Assembly: GCA_948474755.1 (NCBI GenBank)
Contig: CAOLHI010000155.1
Coordinates: forward strand, 434,001-498,000
Source: Ctenosaura bakeri
Lineage: Eukaryota > Chordata > Lepidosauria > Squamata > Iguanidae
Direction of reading: 5' to 3'
DNA length: 64,000 nucleotides
Shown: in pieces, positions 12,620-24,479 of the stretch
Position numbering within the stretch: the stretch's first letter is position 1
Layout of the letters: each line of letters opens with the position of its first letter
Translations under genes and position numbers: made by a program
The notes under the pieces: generated by a model
Told to the model about the DNA's origin: nothing
The model's database searches: none
What the model saw: the letters and a program-made list of their open reading frames with translations, nothing else

Positions 12620-13307
12620 CTCTATGTCTTTATGTCTGTTCTTATCCTTGACACAAGCAACATTGGACCGCCACAACCCTCACAACCACTCCAAAGAGCA
12701 ATTATCCAACATCAGAAGTGCTCCTTCAATCACTTCCTGTTTTGAGAAAAAAAAATGGCCTAAGGGGTTCCAGGAAGATCAGAAATGGTCCAGAGTAGTT
12801 CTCATGTTCTCTGCAGTTACTTATGCTTTGACTAGAGAGAAGGCCATATGCAGATCAAGATGTTTTTATCAGATTTATTTTGCTTCTGATCCTTTGGTGA
12901 AACAAAATAAGCCACCTTTTTGTTTAGGTTACCTTGCTTCTTCTGTATGACTGAGAACATCAAAAACATTCAAAGTATCTGCAGCTACACTCATTCTTAG
13001 CCCCATAAGGTTTCATAAGAGAGCAAATGGACCCAGGTATTTCAGAGCTGGAAAACCACAATCCAACAAAGCATCCTCATCTAAATTATTTCTTTATTTT
13101 ATTTTTTCATCTGACACGGCATTTGGTTCAAGAGGAGACTGAACATGAGGCCCATCACTTTGAGGGGTGAGGTGACCCTCCAACTGACACCATGAGTCAC
13201 CTCAGAGTTTTACCATGGGTTGCCAGCAACTGTATTCTCCCACTAGCTGACAGCTCTTTGACTTGCCAGAGGCTTCCATGAACTGAAAGAGAAGGTAGAC
13301 GTTACAG

Positions 13308-13311
<4 letters not shown>
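12620..13311. other. Non-coding DNA, nothing recognised
   Basis: No gene or repeat family was identified. Confidence 0.4.
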
Positions 13312-13363
<52 letters not shown>

Positions 13364-13364
13364 A
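13312..13364. repeat. (AC)n-(AT)n microsatellite
   Basis: About 19 AC units run into about eight AT units. Confidence 0.97.
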
Positions 13365-15417
13365 TTTTTCTATTTCCCCTGTAGCCTCGTACTATAAAAG
13401 TAGCCTTCAACAGTTTTGGGCAGGTTTCACAGGTGGACAGAGAGACGCAAAAATGGGAGAAATATCAGCCTCCATACCATACCCTCTTAAAAAAAAAAAA
13501 GGCAAAAAAGATCAGATGCATTCCTCCCAATTTTATGCTTATGGTGAAGAGACATATGAAGAAGGCAGGCATTCAAACATTTCTTCCCACCTCATTGTTG
13601 CTGCCCTAATTTTATTAGGATTTTTTGGTGGGGGGATGCTAGAGTTCTATAATTGCATAATTTCTTCACAGTTAGTCATTGCAGGCAAAAGCAGTATAAG
13701 ATGCTACCACTTGAATTTGGTTCCTTATCTCCCTAGTAATGTACAAATCCAGCTTAAAATCCACTTTTAATCTTTCCATATGAAAAAAATAGCCTTAGAA
13801 ATTCACATGAAATTCTTTTCTCTGCCTTCCCTCCCCTCAAATCCATTTAGTCTTCTTTTCATTATGGAAATTAAATTCCAGACATTTCCCTCCATTCTTG
13901 TGTGCATAAAAACTTAGCAGGAGTTGAATATCAGCAGAAGCACAAAAACTCATTCCAATATAAAATATAATTTTGGCTCAAGTTATAATTTAAACTTGAT
14001 GGATGATCAGTTTCCTGCATTAGATTGCAATAATATCCCTGCTATCCCTGGTAATTCAGCTTTCAGAGTAGAAAGTCATTTTTAAAATTAAAAACAGCTT
14101 CAGAAGGAGGCAATGCCATTTTTTCTTCTCCCCCCTCCCGTGAAATACATTTTTCCAAAACATTACCATGAAAGAAAAACTCAGCTACAAGTTAGTTCTC
14201 TAACTTATTGGGGTCAAGCTGTAGCCTTGTTTCCTTAATTCACAGTGTTTCATTTTGTCTTTTCAAATTGTTTAATGGACTAGTGAGAATTTTAACAATA
14301 CTGGCTCCTCCAAGGATGAACCGAGTGTTCAAGGATTCAGTAATTACTACAGCCCAGTCTTCACAATACAGCTTCCATGCTGTGCATACCGGTGAATTAT
14401 ATATACTGGCATTGCACACAATGGCATACAGAAGCAGCTTTCCCTGTGGATGCCACAACATTTGAAAGATGAACACTAAATAGATGCATTCCTGCCTGTA
14501 TTCAGCTGGTGGCTGTTGATGCATTCTACCAGAGAGATCATATGGGGGAAAAGTGCCCATGCTTGTTGGATTAGTCTTCAAATAATGGCATTTCCTCAGG
14601 GTACATTTTGAAATTGGAAACATAATTATTTGAACTCCAGCTGTCAGAACTCCCAGTGGCCATGAGCTGAAGTTCAAATATTTTTTTCCAACTTATGGGT
14701 ACAATGCAAAGGGTCTTAGATTCATACCCAAGACAAACGTGGTGGAAGAAAAGATGGATACAGCTTCATAGCTCATACAAACCCTCTAACAGGAGAGAAA
14801 GAGTAAATGCCTGGCATCCATAGTACTGTGGTAGAATCTATGCTAAGAAGGATAAGAAAGACTGATGTAAAGAACCATGAGAGACTTTGAAATTGTAAAT
14901 TTGGTCAGAATCTGAGCATAGGGCACAGGTACGGAGAGAGGTGGTCACAGTCTTCTCCCCTATAATAAGATTTGATGTATATCCATTTAAATTGCAACAA
15001 TTGGCTGGTATCCTATATCACAGTTACATTACCTAGAGTTACAGATCTGTAACTGTTTTGTATTCAGTTATCCTATGTATCCACACTTGCAGCACTTTCA
15101 TCATGATCATAAATGCCCCCTGAAACCCACCTTAAACTCTAGGGAGCCACTCTGAGCAAGTCTGTTTTGCTGGTATTCAGGGTGTGACAGGATGACATTT
15201 CCAGTCCTGTCCCAGCAGCAAGTAAGGCTTCAGCAATCAGAAGCAGGGCCCTGTTCATAAGTCCTCATCTCATTAGAGATCCCTGGTGGTAGGAGACTGG
15301 AAACATCATGCTGGTACACCCCAGTTGCCAGCAGGACAGACTTCCATTACTCAGGCTGTTGAGGGAGGTTTGGTGGATCAGACCACATTATTGCTACCAC
15401 ATCCTACACCCCCATTT
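13365..15417. other. Non-coding DNA; one 145-codon reverse frame of unknown meaning
   Basis: No repeat family is certain. On the reverse strand, 14677-14240 keeps an open frame of 145 codons, long for this window. It has no signal peptide, repeat or domain that I recognise and no splice-site pattern I would defend. A short palindrome at about 14634-14677 (ACTCCAGCTGTCAGAACTCCC against a partial complement) belongs to the 'CCAGATGTTG' class of squamate repeats. Confidence 0.35.
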
Positions 15418-16190
15418 TGTAGGATGTGCTATTTTCATAATTGAACATATTTATGGCTGGAAAACATGGCCAAAGGTATGCTGGCCAGAAGAGGGCTAGG
15501 TCAGGCTGACCTTAGACATGGTCAGGTCATAAGTTTAGAGAGGATTAGTTGAGAAAATCTGGTTGTAATGGATTTGTAATAATCTTTTCAAGACCTCAGG
15601 CTACATGCACACTCAAATCCAATAGAAGGAGAAACTGCCCAGGTGAAGCAGTCAGGGATCATATTGTGCTCCTGCCCTATAGAAATCCTCCCTAGACACC
15701 CTGCTCAACCAGACATTAAGAGATTGTCAGGACTCCCATAATGTTTTGTCTGCTAGAGTTAAGACAATCAGCTCATTCAGGACTCTTTTTGTGAACCCAT
15801 GAGAAAGCAATTGCTGCTTTGTCTACACACTCTCCTTCGAGGTATGAAATAGGGTATTTAAACCCATGCTCCAGCTTCAGCAAATTGTAGTACTTGAATG
15901 TAATACATGGCATCCAGACCTCTGTTCGCTCTTGCTATCCTCAGACACTGTCTGACCCACTCCGCTTCAACCTTCTCCTTAAGACTGGGTAACTCTCTCT
16001 CTTTTCATCCAGTCTTTCTCTCTCTCTATCCAACTTTTTATGCTTCAACTTTCTGATACCCTTGTATGGTTCTTGAGAGTATCTGATTTCTTGTGTGCTT
16101 TGACACTCCAAATAAAATGCTCTCTTTAACTTTTAACTAAAGTCCTCTCTATGGCTAGTACTGGTATACCCAGGTAAAAAGATCCTGCCA
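15418..16190 (+). mobile_element. Solo LTR, family shared with the 63.6-kb element
   Basis: Begins TGTAGGATGTGCTATTTTCA, with the imperfect inverted end GATCCTGCCA at 16181-16190. It has the layout of a retroviral-type LTR: a TATA-like TATTTAA at 15855-15861 and AATAAA at 16111-16116 followed by a U5-like region. The 5' 390 bases align with the element starting at 63611, including the blocks GTCCAGGTGAAGCAG-like and ACATTAAGAGATTGTCAGGA. No gag, pol or env remnant adjoins it. No clean target duplication was found, so the 3' end is approximate. Confidence 0.7.
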
Positions 16191-16393
16191 TTACCCTCCT
16201 CTCACAGGCCTTTTTTGAGTTATAATTCCCCAGTTCTAAGGAGACATGGCATTGTGGGTGGACCTCAAAGTCTCCTACCTCTTACGGTAACATTAGACAT
16301 TCCTAACTAAGTCAGTGATGTAGGAACTCAGCCATTAATTATAAGTATGAATCTATCCACATAAATTATCCAAATCAAATTTTAACCTAATAG

Positions 16394-16433
16394 TTTCTGT
16401 CTGTCTGTCTTTCTCTCTCTCTCTTCTTTCTCT
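16394..16433. repeat. Polypyrimidine tract (CTGT)n-(CT)n
   Basis: A run of CTGTCTGT followed by CTCTCTCT and CTTTCTCT. Confidence 0.8.
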
Positions 16434-16653
16434 AATAGTGTAGTTCTCTTTATTTGGCAGTATGCGTGTGGCCAGCCTGTTACTGGGCAACATTCAAGGC
16501 TAAACCCCTGCAGCTCCTGCTAGTTTTAAAGGGACTTGCATGATAAATATTCCTGGTAAATTATTTAGCCTTCAATATATTTTAAAAGGAAGATTATTCA
16601 CCAAACATCCTTAGCTTCCATCATGTTTACTTTAAAATGAGAGTATCTTAACC

Positions 16654-16660
16654 AAAAAAA

Positions 16661-16716
<56 letters not shown>
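16654..16716. repeat. (GAAA)n microsatellite
   Basis: About 14 tandem GAAA units after a short poly(A). On the reverse strand it encodes an artefactual Ser/Phe/Leu repeat. Confidence 0.97.
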
Positions 16717-16717
<1 letters not shown>

Positions 16718-17282
16718 TGATTTAATTTTAACAATTGAAATGTTGGATTTTTTTTCAGCCTCAGTCTCATCCCAAACCGCAAATCTAATTTGATTATTCC
16801 TTGCCAGATGTCCTTTTTCTTTCAACCACAACAAAAGTGAACCTCCTTCACTAAAAGAAGTAATTAACCTAAATATAAATAAATCATCTCAAGCACAAAT
16901 TAGGAATGCAAAACACAATTGGTAAATGTAACCCCAGACCTTTATCATTCATTAAAGTTTTAGTCATACATGTGCAGCTTGATAGAATTTATTATTGTAC
17001 TAAGAAAATATATATAAATAGTGATGAGGAGTAAAGGATATTAGAAATTAATGGATTACTTAAAACAGCACAGCTTAACTCTAAGCTTATTTTTAAAAGA
17101 CTTCACACACTCTAAGATGTGAACTACAAATAATCAGAATTCACGATCTTTTTATGTCTAAAAAATACAAAGAAATTGAGGATTACTTCACCTCACCGTT
17201 AATAAGTTATTGTGCATGCCTTCCTCTCATTCTGATTTCTTTCAAATATGTTATGCTGTATAGACCATGGTGAGAATTGTGT
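16717..17282. other. AT-rich non-coding DNA
   Basis: Nothing recognised beyond AT-richness. Confidence 0.4.
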
Positions 17283-17283
17283 G

Positions 17284-17368
17284 ATGCTCTCCAGATGTTG
17301 TTGGACTGCACTTCCAAGCCCTAGCCAGCTTAGTCAATGGCAAGAAATGCTGGGAAGTACAGTACAGA
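17284..17368. repeat. Short imperfect palindromic repeat, 'CCAGATGTTG' class
   Basis: The left arm carries CTCCAGATGTTGTTGGACTG and CACTTCCAAGC. The right arm AATGCTGGGAAGTACAGT partly complements it. The same motif in varied form occurs at about 27330-27460 and 42756-42805. Probably an old non-autonomous DNA transposon; no target duplication was resolved. Confidence 0.5.
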
Positions 17369-17375
17369 AGATGGT

Positions 17376-17526
17376 CTAAATACCCTAAAGGGACCAGATT
17401 TCATCTGATCTTGGAAGCTAAGCAGGATCAGCCCAGGTATTTGGAAGGGAGACTATGAAATTCACAGGGTCACCATAAGTCAACAGGAGACTTGAAGACA
17501 CATGCACACATGCACACACACACAGA
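17376..17526 (+). mobile_element. 5S-rRNA-derived SINE, internally deleted
   Basis: Positions 17393-17455 match 5S rRNA: TCTGATCTTGGAAGCTAAGC, then a degraded C-box region reading TATTTGGAAGGGAGAC. The 5S body breaks off there and jumps to the tail (CAGGGTCACCATAAGTCAAC, then GGAGACTTGAAGACACA), which ends in a (CA)n tract. The missing middle is present in the longer copy at 57.7 kb. The tail is the same Bov-B-like end as in the tRNA-headed SINEs, so a Bov-B LINE probably mobilised it. Confidence 0.8.
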
Positions 17527-17673
17527 GTACAACGGTACTTGAAGACTGCATGATTCTCACCCTTAGTATGGGGAGTTCCCTACTTTGAGAAATACCTCTG
17601 CCTCACACTATTTGACTTCAAGAATACCAAGTGAATCCAAGTAAGTGCAAAGATCTCATTTGAAAGAGCACCC

Positions 17674-17742
17674 ATTGCTCACTGGGGGAGAACACATGCT
17701 TTGCATGTAGGATGTTCCAAGTTCAACCCTTGGAACAGCTAG
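17674..17742 (+). mobile_element. tRNA-Ala-like SINE head fragment
   Basis: Contains an A-box-like GCTCACTGGGGGAG, an anticodon region GCTTTGCATGTAGG, and a B-box-like GTTCAACCC. This follows tRNA-Ala (UGC) but the acceptor stem does not pair, so it is not a functional tRNA gene. It is the 5' end of a SINE family also seen at 28.7, 35.2 and 49.2 kb. Confidence 0.65.
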
Positions 17743-18434
17743 CTCACACAGTCAGCTTGCCTCCACCTAAAATCATGGACAGCAGTGGTATATATAACAT
17801 AAACAGCACCTAAGGCAAGCATGGAAGTCACATCCCCTACCCTCTTACATTTATCCCCACCCTCCAACCTTACATGCATGGCTTTTTTGTGCCCCCCTGG
17901 CATTGATGCCTGAGGCATGTACCCTATTTGTCCCACTCTAGATACGCCTCTGATGGACAGGCCTAGCTTCTGACCTATGTTGACACCAGACTTCATGTAG
18001 GCCATCATCGCCATTTGTGTGGCTTGCCATTGCAGTTATTGTCATATCTGCTTAGAAACACTGCGCACACTTTCTGTGCATCCTGTTTCCTAGGTCAACC
18101 ACTGTTTTTGCAGAGTAACAGCTCTTTAGGAAGCTGTTGGGGGCCTACTTGTGCTGTGAAACGGTCATACTCCTTGTCTGCTCTCTCCAAACATAATTGC
18201 TGAGATTTCTGCAGTGCCAGCAGTTCCAACTTTGGCAGAGATGGACAAATGGCTCAGTCTTTCAAGTTAATAGCCTTCAAATGCTTGAAGTTTGTTCCTG
18301 GTTACCAATAGCAAGGCTAGATAGGCCAATGGATTGAGTCTAGTCATACTTAAATGACTACAATCAATGGGACTTAAATCATTCAGGCTGGAAGAACAGT
18401 ATACTTTTCTTTCTATTTTCCCACCCCAACATCA

Positions 18435-18529
<95 letters not shown>

Positions 18530-18530
18530 T
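18435..18530. repeat. (AAT)n-(ATC)n compound microsatellite
   Basis: About 17 AAT/TAA units pass directly into about 15 ATC units. Confidence 0.97.
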
Positions 18531-19160
18531 CCATTGCTCATAGCTGGAAATAAAATTTCTATACTAGGTCTAGGCTACCCTATGTAAGTGTGCTGTATTG
18601 CAGCCAGATCAGGGTCATCAAACCAAAAAGGGTCTGAGGGTGACCAAGGAAAGACAAAGTCACTGATGTAAAAGTAGGTGTATTGATATTCATAGATGCA
18701 GCAAATATGCTATAGTAAAGAAAGGCTATATGCCTTCTAAATAAGAGAGACTTGGAATCCTTTCACAGTCAGTTGGGAATGCCTTGAGATCTCTACCAGT
18801 CACAGGCATTGTCCATGCCAACAAGCAAGCTGCTCTAGAGTGTAGTCTCCAGTGGCAGGATTCATAGTCAATATTTACATAGGAATCTCTATTCCACAGC
18901 AGCAACCTCTCTCCTTTTAATAGACGCATTGGGCAAGGAGGTTGTTTTCCCTTCCCAGTGTTCATAAGAAACCTGGTGTTCCCATGTGCTTACCTGTAGG
19001 AATACTAGGTTAGGATGAATGCAGTGAGGACATGTGCCAGTGCTCGGAGGAATCTTAATTCTCTCTATATTTATTTAAGTTGTATGTCTTTCTGTGCCTC
19101 TTTGAGTTGGGTGACAACATTAGTTGCCCTGCTGACAAACATCCATAGGTGAAGTCTTTT
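18531..19160. other. Non-coding DNA, nothing certain
   Basis: No gene or repeat family was assigned. Confidence 0.4.
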
Positions 19161-19163
19161 CTT

Positions 19164-19446
19164 GATGTGTGACTTCAAGTCATTTCTGATTAAAGTTACT
19201 CTCGGGTGAATGTATCACAGGGTTTTCTCAGCCAGATTTGTTCTGAAGGAGATTGTCACTGGCTTTGAGGTTGAGGGAGTGTGGCTTGCCCAAAGTTACC
19301 CAGTGGATCTCCATGACCAAGCAGGGATTCAAAACCTGGTCTCCCAAAGTCCTAGTCCAACATTCAAACCACTACACTACATAGCTTTTTCCTTAAAATC
19401 CTAGTCTAGCATTCAAACTTCTACACCACACTGACTCTTCCTTAAA
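19164..19446 (-). mobile_element. Sauria-type SINE with duplicated tRNA head
   Basis: Antisense on +. The tail (GTGACTTCAAGTCATTTCTG), the GTATCACAGGGTTTTCTCAG block, CCAGATTTGTTCTGAAGGAG, and the conserved TTGCCCAAAGTTACCCAGTG are all present, followed by GCAGGGATTCAAAACCTGG (complement of the B box). The part covering the 5' end of the tRNA head is present twice in tandem: 19348-19396 and 19397-19446, each about 49 bp and ending in a CCTTAAA-type junction. The duplicates differ at several bases, so the duplication is old. Confidence 0.88.
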
Positions 19447-20224
19447 AGTAGGGCTCCAATGAAAGAGTTTTGAAGCCAAGGCTATTTCTTCTTCTCCCCT
19501 TGAAACATTGTGGCATTGCCAATTGTAGTGGATCATCTCTCCACTAGCAGGAGCTGAGAGGGGTAATCCAATCTTTCTCTGGAAAGGTAGGTCTGGAAGT
19601 TAGGATTTCTCTGCCTAGGGTCATCATCCATTTTTTGGATTGAAGCTTTTAAGCATCTGTATATACAAGGCTAGTGGCAAAACAGCCTTTCATTAGTCTT
19701 CCATCATGGCACAGATGGTGGCTTCCATGTCAGTGAGGTGATGAATCTAAGTTTTGGTCTGAGCTTTAAAGAAGCTATTCAAATTGCTGAACCTTACCTC
19801 TAAAACTGATTCAGTCCTTAGGATAGCTCCTTAAAAACTGGGATTAAAACACAGAGGATATTCCCTTAAATGTTAAAAGAACCACCAGCCAGTTCCGATC
19901 ACAAGTGACATCATGATAAGATAACTATGAATTACAATTATATAAAGAAGTTGTATGGAGCTATTTTCTGTATAAGTCACTAAATTTTCTATCTCTAGAA
20001 ATATTTTATTTGTATTTATTATTTAAAATTTAAAGTTGGTTCAGTTATGGTTGAGGTCCTACATTGTTAATTAATTAAAGGGTGCTTGAGCTATACCACC
20101 CTTCTGCTGAGTACCAGCAATGGGCAACCAATTGTGTATCGGCCAGTGTGCCTGCTTATTGGCCCATGTGAAATAAGAAATGTAGAGTAGCTGTTTCTGC
20201 AATCACAGCAAACAAAGCAGTACA

Positions 20225-20300
20225 TTGGAGACACTCCACATCCCATCCTAATCCATCCTGTGAGAAAGGCAGAGTAGAAATAGAATAAATAAATAAAAAA
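20225..20300 (+). mobile_element. Possible LINE 3' tail
   Basis: The sequence CATCCTGTGAGAAAGGCAGA then GTAGAAATAGAATAAATAAA resembles the 3' end of L2-like or related LINEs with an (ATAA)n tail. Too short to assign firmly. Confidence 0.35.
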
Positions 20301-22060
20301 TCCTTTATAATCCAAGAACCTTCAGCTGCTTGCCCCCCAAGCAGAGTAAGTCCATTAAAGCAACTGTTGAATGGTGGTTAACACACAGGGAAATTCCACT
20401 GATTTAGTAGTTCTACTATTGTCAGGACACATCTGAAATGGTTGCACTTGTAGAAACCTGCTTATGCTACCATGTACTGAATGCACTGGTTGCACAACAG
20501 CCAAAGAAACCTAAAACAACTGCATGATTTCCACATGTACAAGCTCTGACATCAACAGGATTCGGGTCAATATCTTTCTATTTGTGCATTTATTATGATG
20601 ACAACAACTATGACACTTATGGACTCTAACTCTTGTTATGTAGTGGAGTGCAGTAAATGAACTTTATATGCTCATGTGGTTGCAACAGAAGGTAGGAATA
20701 GACATGAAATGTGCTCACAAAAGTATTGGCAAAGAAAGAAGAAAAATAACTCTATAGTTTGTGGCTTGATATCTACTTTGTTCTGCAACTGCAATCTCTA
20801 ACTTTATAGGGATCATGGCCCAAAGGAGACCAAGTGAAAGTTTTATACTCCATGGAATCCATTATTTATATTCCTTTCATTTTTTTTTTAAAAAAACAAG
20901 CCTCCTGTAAAGTTTCACCTTTCCAAAAGCTATTTCAATAAAATTTTATTCCTAGCTCTATGAAGAAAGTAATTTGACTTTAGCTTCTACATTTCAAGAA
21001 GGTTACATCATGGAGATTTCTAACCACAACTCTGTTTTTAAAAAATACTGGAAATATAGTACATCTGGACATAACTCTATAGATTAAGAACCATGTTATT
21101 TAGGATTTATTGTTCCTGTTGCTAAAGGGCAATGTGGTATCCTCTTGATTCCTACACCGAGCAATTAGCACAAGGGAAGCCAACTGTTTCAAAAGACAGA
21201 TTTGTAGACCATGAATTCTGCTACCTATGTTTTTAGAAATTATGCTACCTATATTTTTAGGTCCAAAGTCTTCTGCTTCCTTGTTTCTATTGCGCTTGAT
21301 TTCACATATTCACATAAAAGTGATAATGGACCACTTTGTGTACATTTTTGAAAGCATGGCTGAACTTCCCCTATGTCCTCTATTATCAAGCTGGAAGCTG
21401 ATACATAGCATTTATCTTGTACTTGCAAACCAGGTGGCTACTTACACATTGTAAAAAGGGAGGGAAGGAGGGGAATCCACCACAAAAAAGAAGACGAAGA
21501 CACTAATTTGCATAATGTTTACATAAGTTAGTTTGTGTTGTCTCTGTTTCTCTCTGAAATGTATGTGTGTTATTAAAGCAATTATCTCTAAATTAGCATG
21601 TGCACACATTTAGACATACAGAAAGATATATAAATGGTAGCTCTAATTCAAATATAAATACAGTGCATCTCACCACAGAAGTAAAGACTAAGACCTGTGT
21701 CTAGTGTCCAGATCCAAAATTTTGAAGGGCAACTTTAACATTCATAGTATTAGTCTGTTTTCTATTTTTTTTTTAACTTCAAACCAGACGTGGGTAGGAT
21801 TTGGACAAACAAACCTTCAAAGAGAAGAGGTGTTCATCTAGAGGATTATCCTCTGAAAGCCCTTCAGGTAGAGAAGAGGCCACATGGCATTCCTCCATCC
21901 AAATGTCATTTTCCAAAGCTCCCAGACAACTGCAAGTTGTCCCTCACCCAAAAAGGAGCATGATCCACATAAAAACTAGATTTGACTTCTCAAATTGATT
22001 TTATAGGAGAAAGTTAACTACATGAATATGAAATTCATAATTAATTCATTCAATTATTTA
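20301..22060. other. AT-rich non-coding DNA
   Basis: No gene recognised. The segment near 21500-21640 holds ATTTGCATAATGTTTACATA and AAATTAGCATGTGCACA, sequence of the type found in conserved enhancers (octamer-like and forkhead-like strings), but nothing here proves constraint. Confidence 0.35.
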
Positions 22061-22230
22061 TTTTAAAACACTTCTACCTCACCTTTCTACTAAAATAGAG
22101 GTGCAAAACTGTAGCTGTCTGGACATTGCAATGTGGCAAAAAGGCTTTTAATGAGACAAAAAGGTGAGCATCCCTTGGGAGAGAGTTGTAAAGCCTGGAT
22201 ATGGATACCATAAAATCCCTTTTGTTTAGT
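22061..22230 (-). mobile_element. L2-like LINE fragment (RT ORF C-terminus)
   Basis: The reverse strand at about 22210-22165 reads SRLYNSLPRDAHL, a decayed form of the PRLWNSLPRE motif at the end of L2-like reverse transcriptases. The + strand text CCCTTGGGAGAGAGTTGTAA shows it in antisense. A LINE 3' tail-like CTACCTCACCTTTCTACTAA lies at 22075, consistent with the 3' end on the left. Confidence 0.6.
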
Positions 22231-23603
22231 AAGGCTGGTCATGCATCCTAGATTACAGAGTTAGTGTTCTCTTTTGGAAGAGATGACCCATCCAAGTCTG
22301 GTTTCATGATAGAAAAAACACTGGAAGGGAGACTGGGGCCCTTAACTTTGCCCATCCTGATTTATCCTTTGTAGAGCAGGTTGAACACTCATATGGGCTG
22401 TCTAGTCACAGTCTTCTCCACTAAGGTGAGATACAATGTTTCTATTTAATTAGTGGCAACTAGTTTTAAATATGAACCTTTAAATTAGCATGTGCAAATA
22501 TAAATCCATGCCATCTTTTTAATAATATATTCCCTATTGTTTGGTAAAGTCTAAGTGGCCACCCTATGTACAGTGGTCTCTGGAACATGTAGGAGGGTCT
22601 CTGTCAATGGTTGTCCAATTGGACAGGTTCATTCTACCCACTCTTTGAAGAGATGGTCCTTCATACATCCTGGTCTTGCACGATAAAAAAAGTTTTAACA
22701 GTCATCATCCATAATTTAGAAATGCTGTAAACATGGCTGGCTTTAACTGAAACAGGGATTAGATTTTTTTTCCAGTTGCTTAAACGTTTTCTGAGAATTC
22801 AGATGTTCAGTTACTGTTATTGATTTTGTATCCAAAATTGGTAACAGTACTTTAACATTTGAGTTCTTAGAAGACAATAATTTTAGAAACTGGAGCACAT
22901 AAATATAGACAGTTTAAGATTCCTCATTATCAACTACTGTAACTCAAATACTTGCAAACACACAACTATATTCATAAGGAAAGAAATATTACCCTTAATA
23001 AGAGAGAGCTCACTAGAAATTAATTTTCACCAGACATCTTGAGTTACCCCATCCAATTATGGAACTATATTAATTTATTTTTCTTAGTGGAACAATGGAT
23101 TAAGATATAACTTTGACTGATAAAAAGCAATCTTGCTCTCAAATTAATGTTCCCACTCTCATCCCATGCCTAAAGTATGAGTTGAAACACACAATATTGA
23201 CCTTTTAATGAATTAAGAAACACTGATGATTTAGAGGAAGCGAATGCAATTCAACCATTCATTTCTTTATCCCTACCACATCTTTAGCAGAAGGCAGCAT
23301 GGAGAGGGGAATAGAACATAATTCCAGTGCTACTATTAGCACTGAATTGGATTTAGGCCCATATGAAACTGTGCTGAATGTTGAATTCCATTTTTCCCTT
23401 CATACAAACATGACTGCAAGGATCAAATAAATATGAGTTTGTTTGCAGGGAATCTAATTTCTTAGAATAGCCCAACACTTACAAAGAAGAGAAGGGATAC
23501 TGCAGTGATGGCTGGTGGTTTCCATGTCATGGAAGCAGTGAATCTATTCTGGGTTTTATTCCAAATTTTAATTGGATTATAACCAAACAGGTTCAGCTCA
23601 AGA
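22231..23603. other. Non-coding DNA with an internally repeated block
   Basis: A string near 22270-22319 (TTTTGGAAGAGATGACCCAT ... GATAGAAAAAAC) recurs in diverged form at 22641-22690 (CTTTGAAGAGATGGTCCTTC ... GATAAAAAAAG), about 370 bp later. This suggests an unrecognised repeat or a tandem duplication. Nothing else was identified. Confidence 0.4.
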
Positions 23604-23840
23604 ACCAATATAGTATAGTGGTTTTAGCTCAAGCTATAGCTCTGAAGACCGAGGTTAAAATCTTCACTTAGCCAAGAAAACCCACTGGGAGATCTTGGAC
23701 AAGTCATTCTCTTGGCCTCAGAGGAAGGCAAAGACAAACCCCCTGTGAACAAATCTTGCCAATAAAATCCCAAGATAGGGTCATTATAAGTCAGGAACCA
23801 CTTGAAGGAATACAACAACAGGAACAACAACAACGACAAA
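23604..23840 (+). mobile_element. Sauria-type SINE, near full length
   Basis: Sense orientation, with tRNA-like head TATAGTATAGTGGTTTTAGC, the conserved GAGATCTTGGACAAGTCATT, CTCAGAGGAAGGCAAAGACA, AACAAATCTTGCCAATAAAA, and the tail AAGTCAGGAACCACTTGAAG followed by GAATACAACAACAGGAACAA and (CAA)n. It is the longest copy in the window in sense orientation. Its B box (GAGGTTAAAATC) is mutated, so it is unlikely to be transcribed. Confidence 0.92.
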
Positions 23841-24095
23841 GTTCAGCTCCTTAGAGAATTCCTAAGTTCACACTAGGAACCCAGAGTGGATTCACCACTC
23901 CAAAGACACTGAGGCCATCATCTGCCAGGACCTGATTCTCTTCTACAAGTCCCTAGCATGGAGGGGTCTTGGGCTAAACGCCTTTCCTAGCCAGCTGCAA
24001 ACTTCATCAACCATGTGCTTATCACCCAGGAGACAATGACAGTATAGATTTATCAAGTACTCTGACAAGTACTCTGAATGGAGTCTAAATTTTAG

Positions 24096-24476
24096 TGTGG
24101 TGACTAGAGTTGTTTTTCTTGTGGGCGGAAGGAACAGGTCAAAATGGCCTCATTTTCTCCTTGATCCAGATGCAAAATTGCTATGTCTATCTATCTGCTG
24201 TATTTTTCCGGTCTTGTGGGAAAGCTCTGAAACATGGGAACCATGTCACTTGGTGTAAGTCTGGGAGTAGCTAACTCAGGTTAAAAAGCTTACATCATGT
24301 GAAATCTCTTCTCTTCGTTCTCCCTTTGCTTGGTTGTTTTTGCTCAAGTTACTGGCTTTTTATGCTTCATGGCAAACGCTGTCTGAAGCAGTATGTATCC
24401 TGCAGTGCTTCAAATAAACTTTAACTTAGCTTAGATGCACTTTGCGTGGCTGTGTTTCGGTCTGGGGCAACTCACA
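24096..24476 (+). mobile_element. Possible solo LTR
   Basis: TG at the left and CTCACA at the right bound a segment with a TATA-like TTTTTATG at about 24356, AATAAA at 24413-24418, and a U5-like GCGTGGCTGTGTTTCGGTCT afterwards. This order (promoter, short R, poly(A) signal, U5) is typical of retroviral-type LTRs. No target duplication is seen at the ends I chose, so boundaries are uncertain. Confidence 0.5.
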
Positions 24477-24479
24477 ATG

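Noticed and set aside
17674..17742. Possible tRNA-Ala gene
   Set aside because: A and B boxes are recognisable, but the acceptor stem does not pair and the arms are mutated; it is a SINE head.
17880..17960. Possible hAT-type terminal sequence (antisense of GCGTATCTAGAGTGGGACAA)
   Set aside because: Resembles a common transposon end, but no second end or target duplication could be found.
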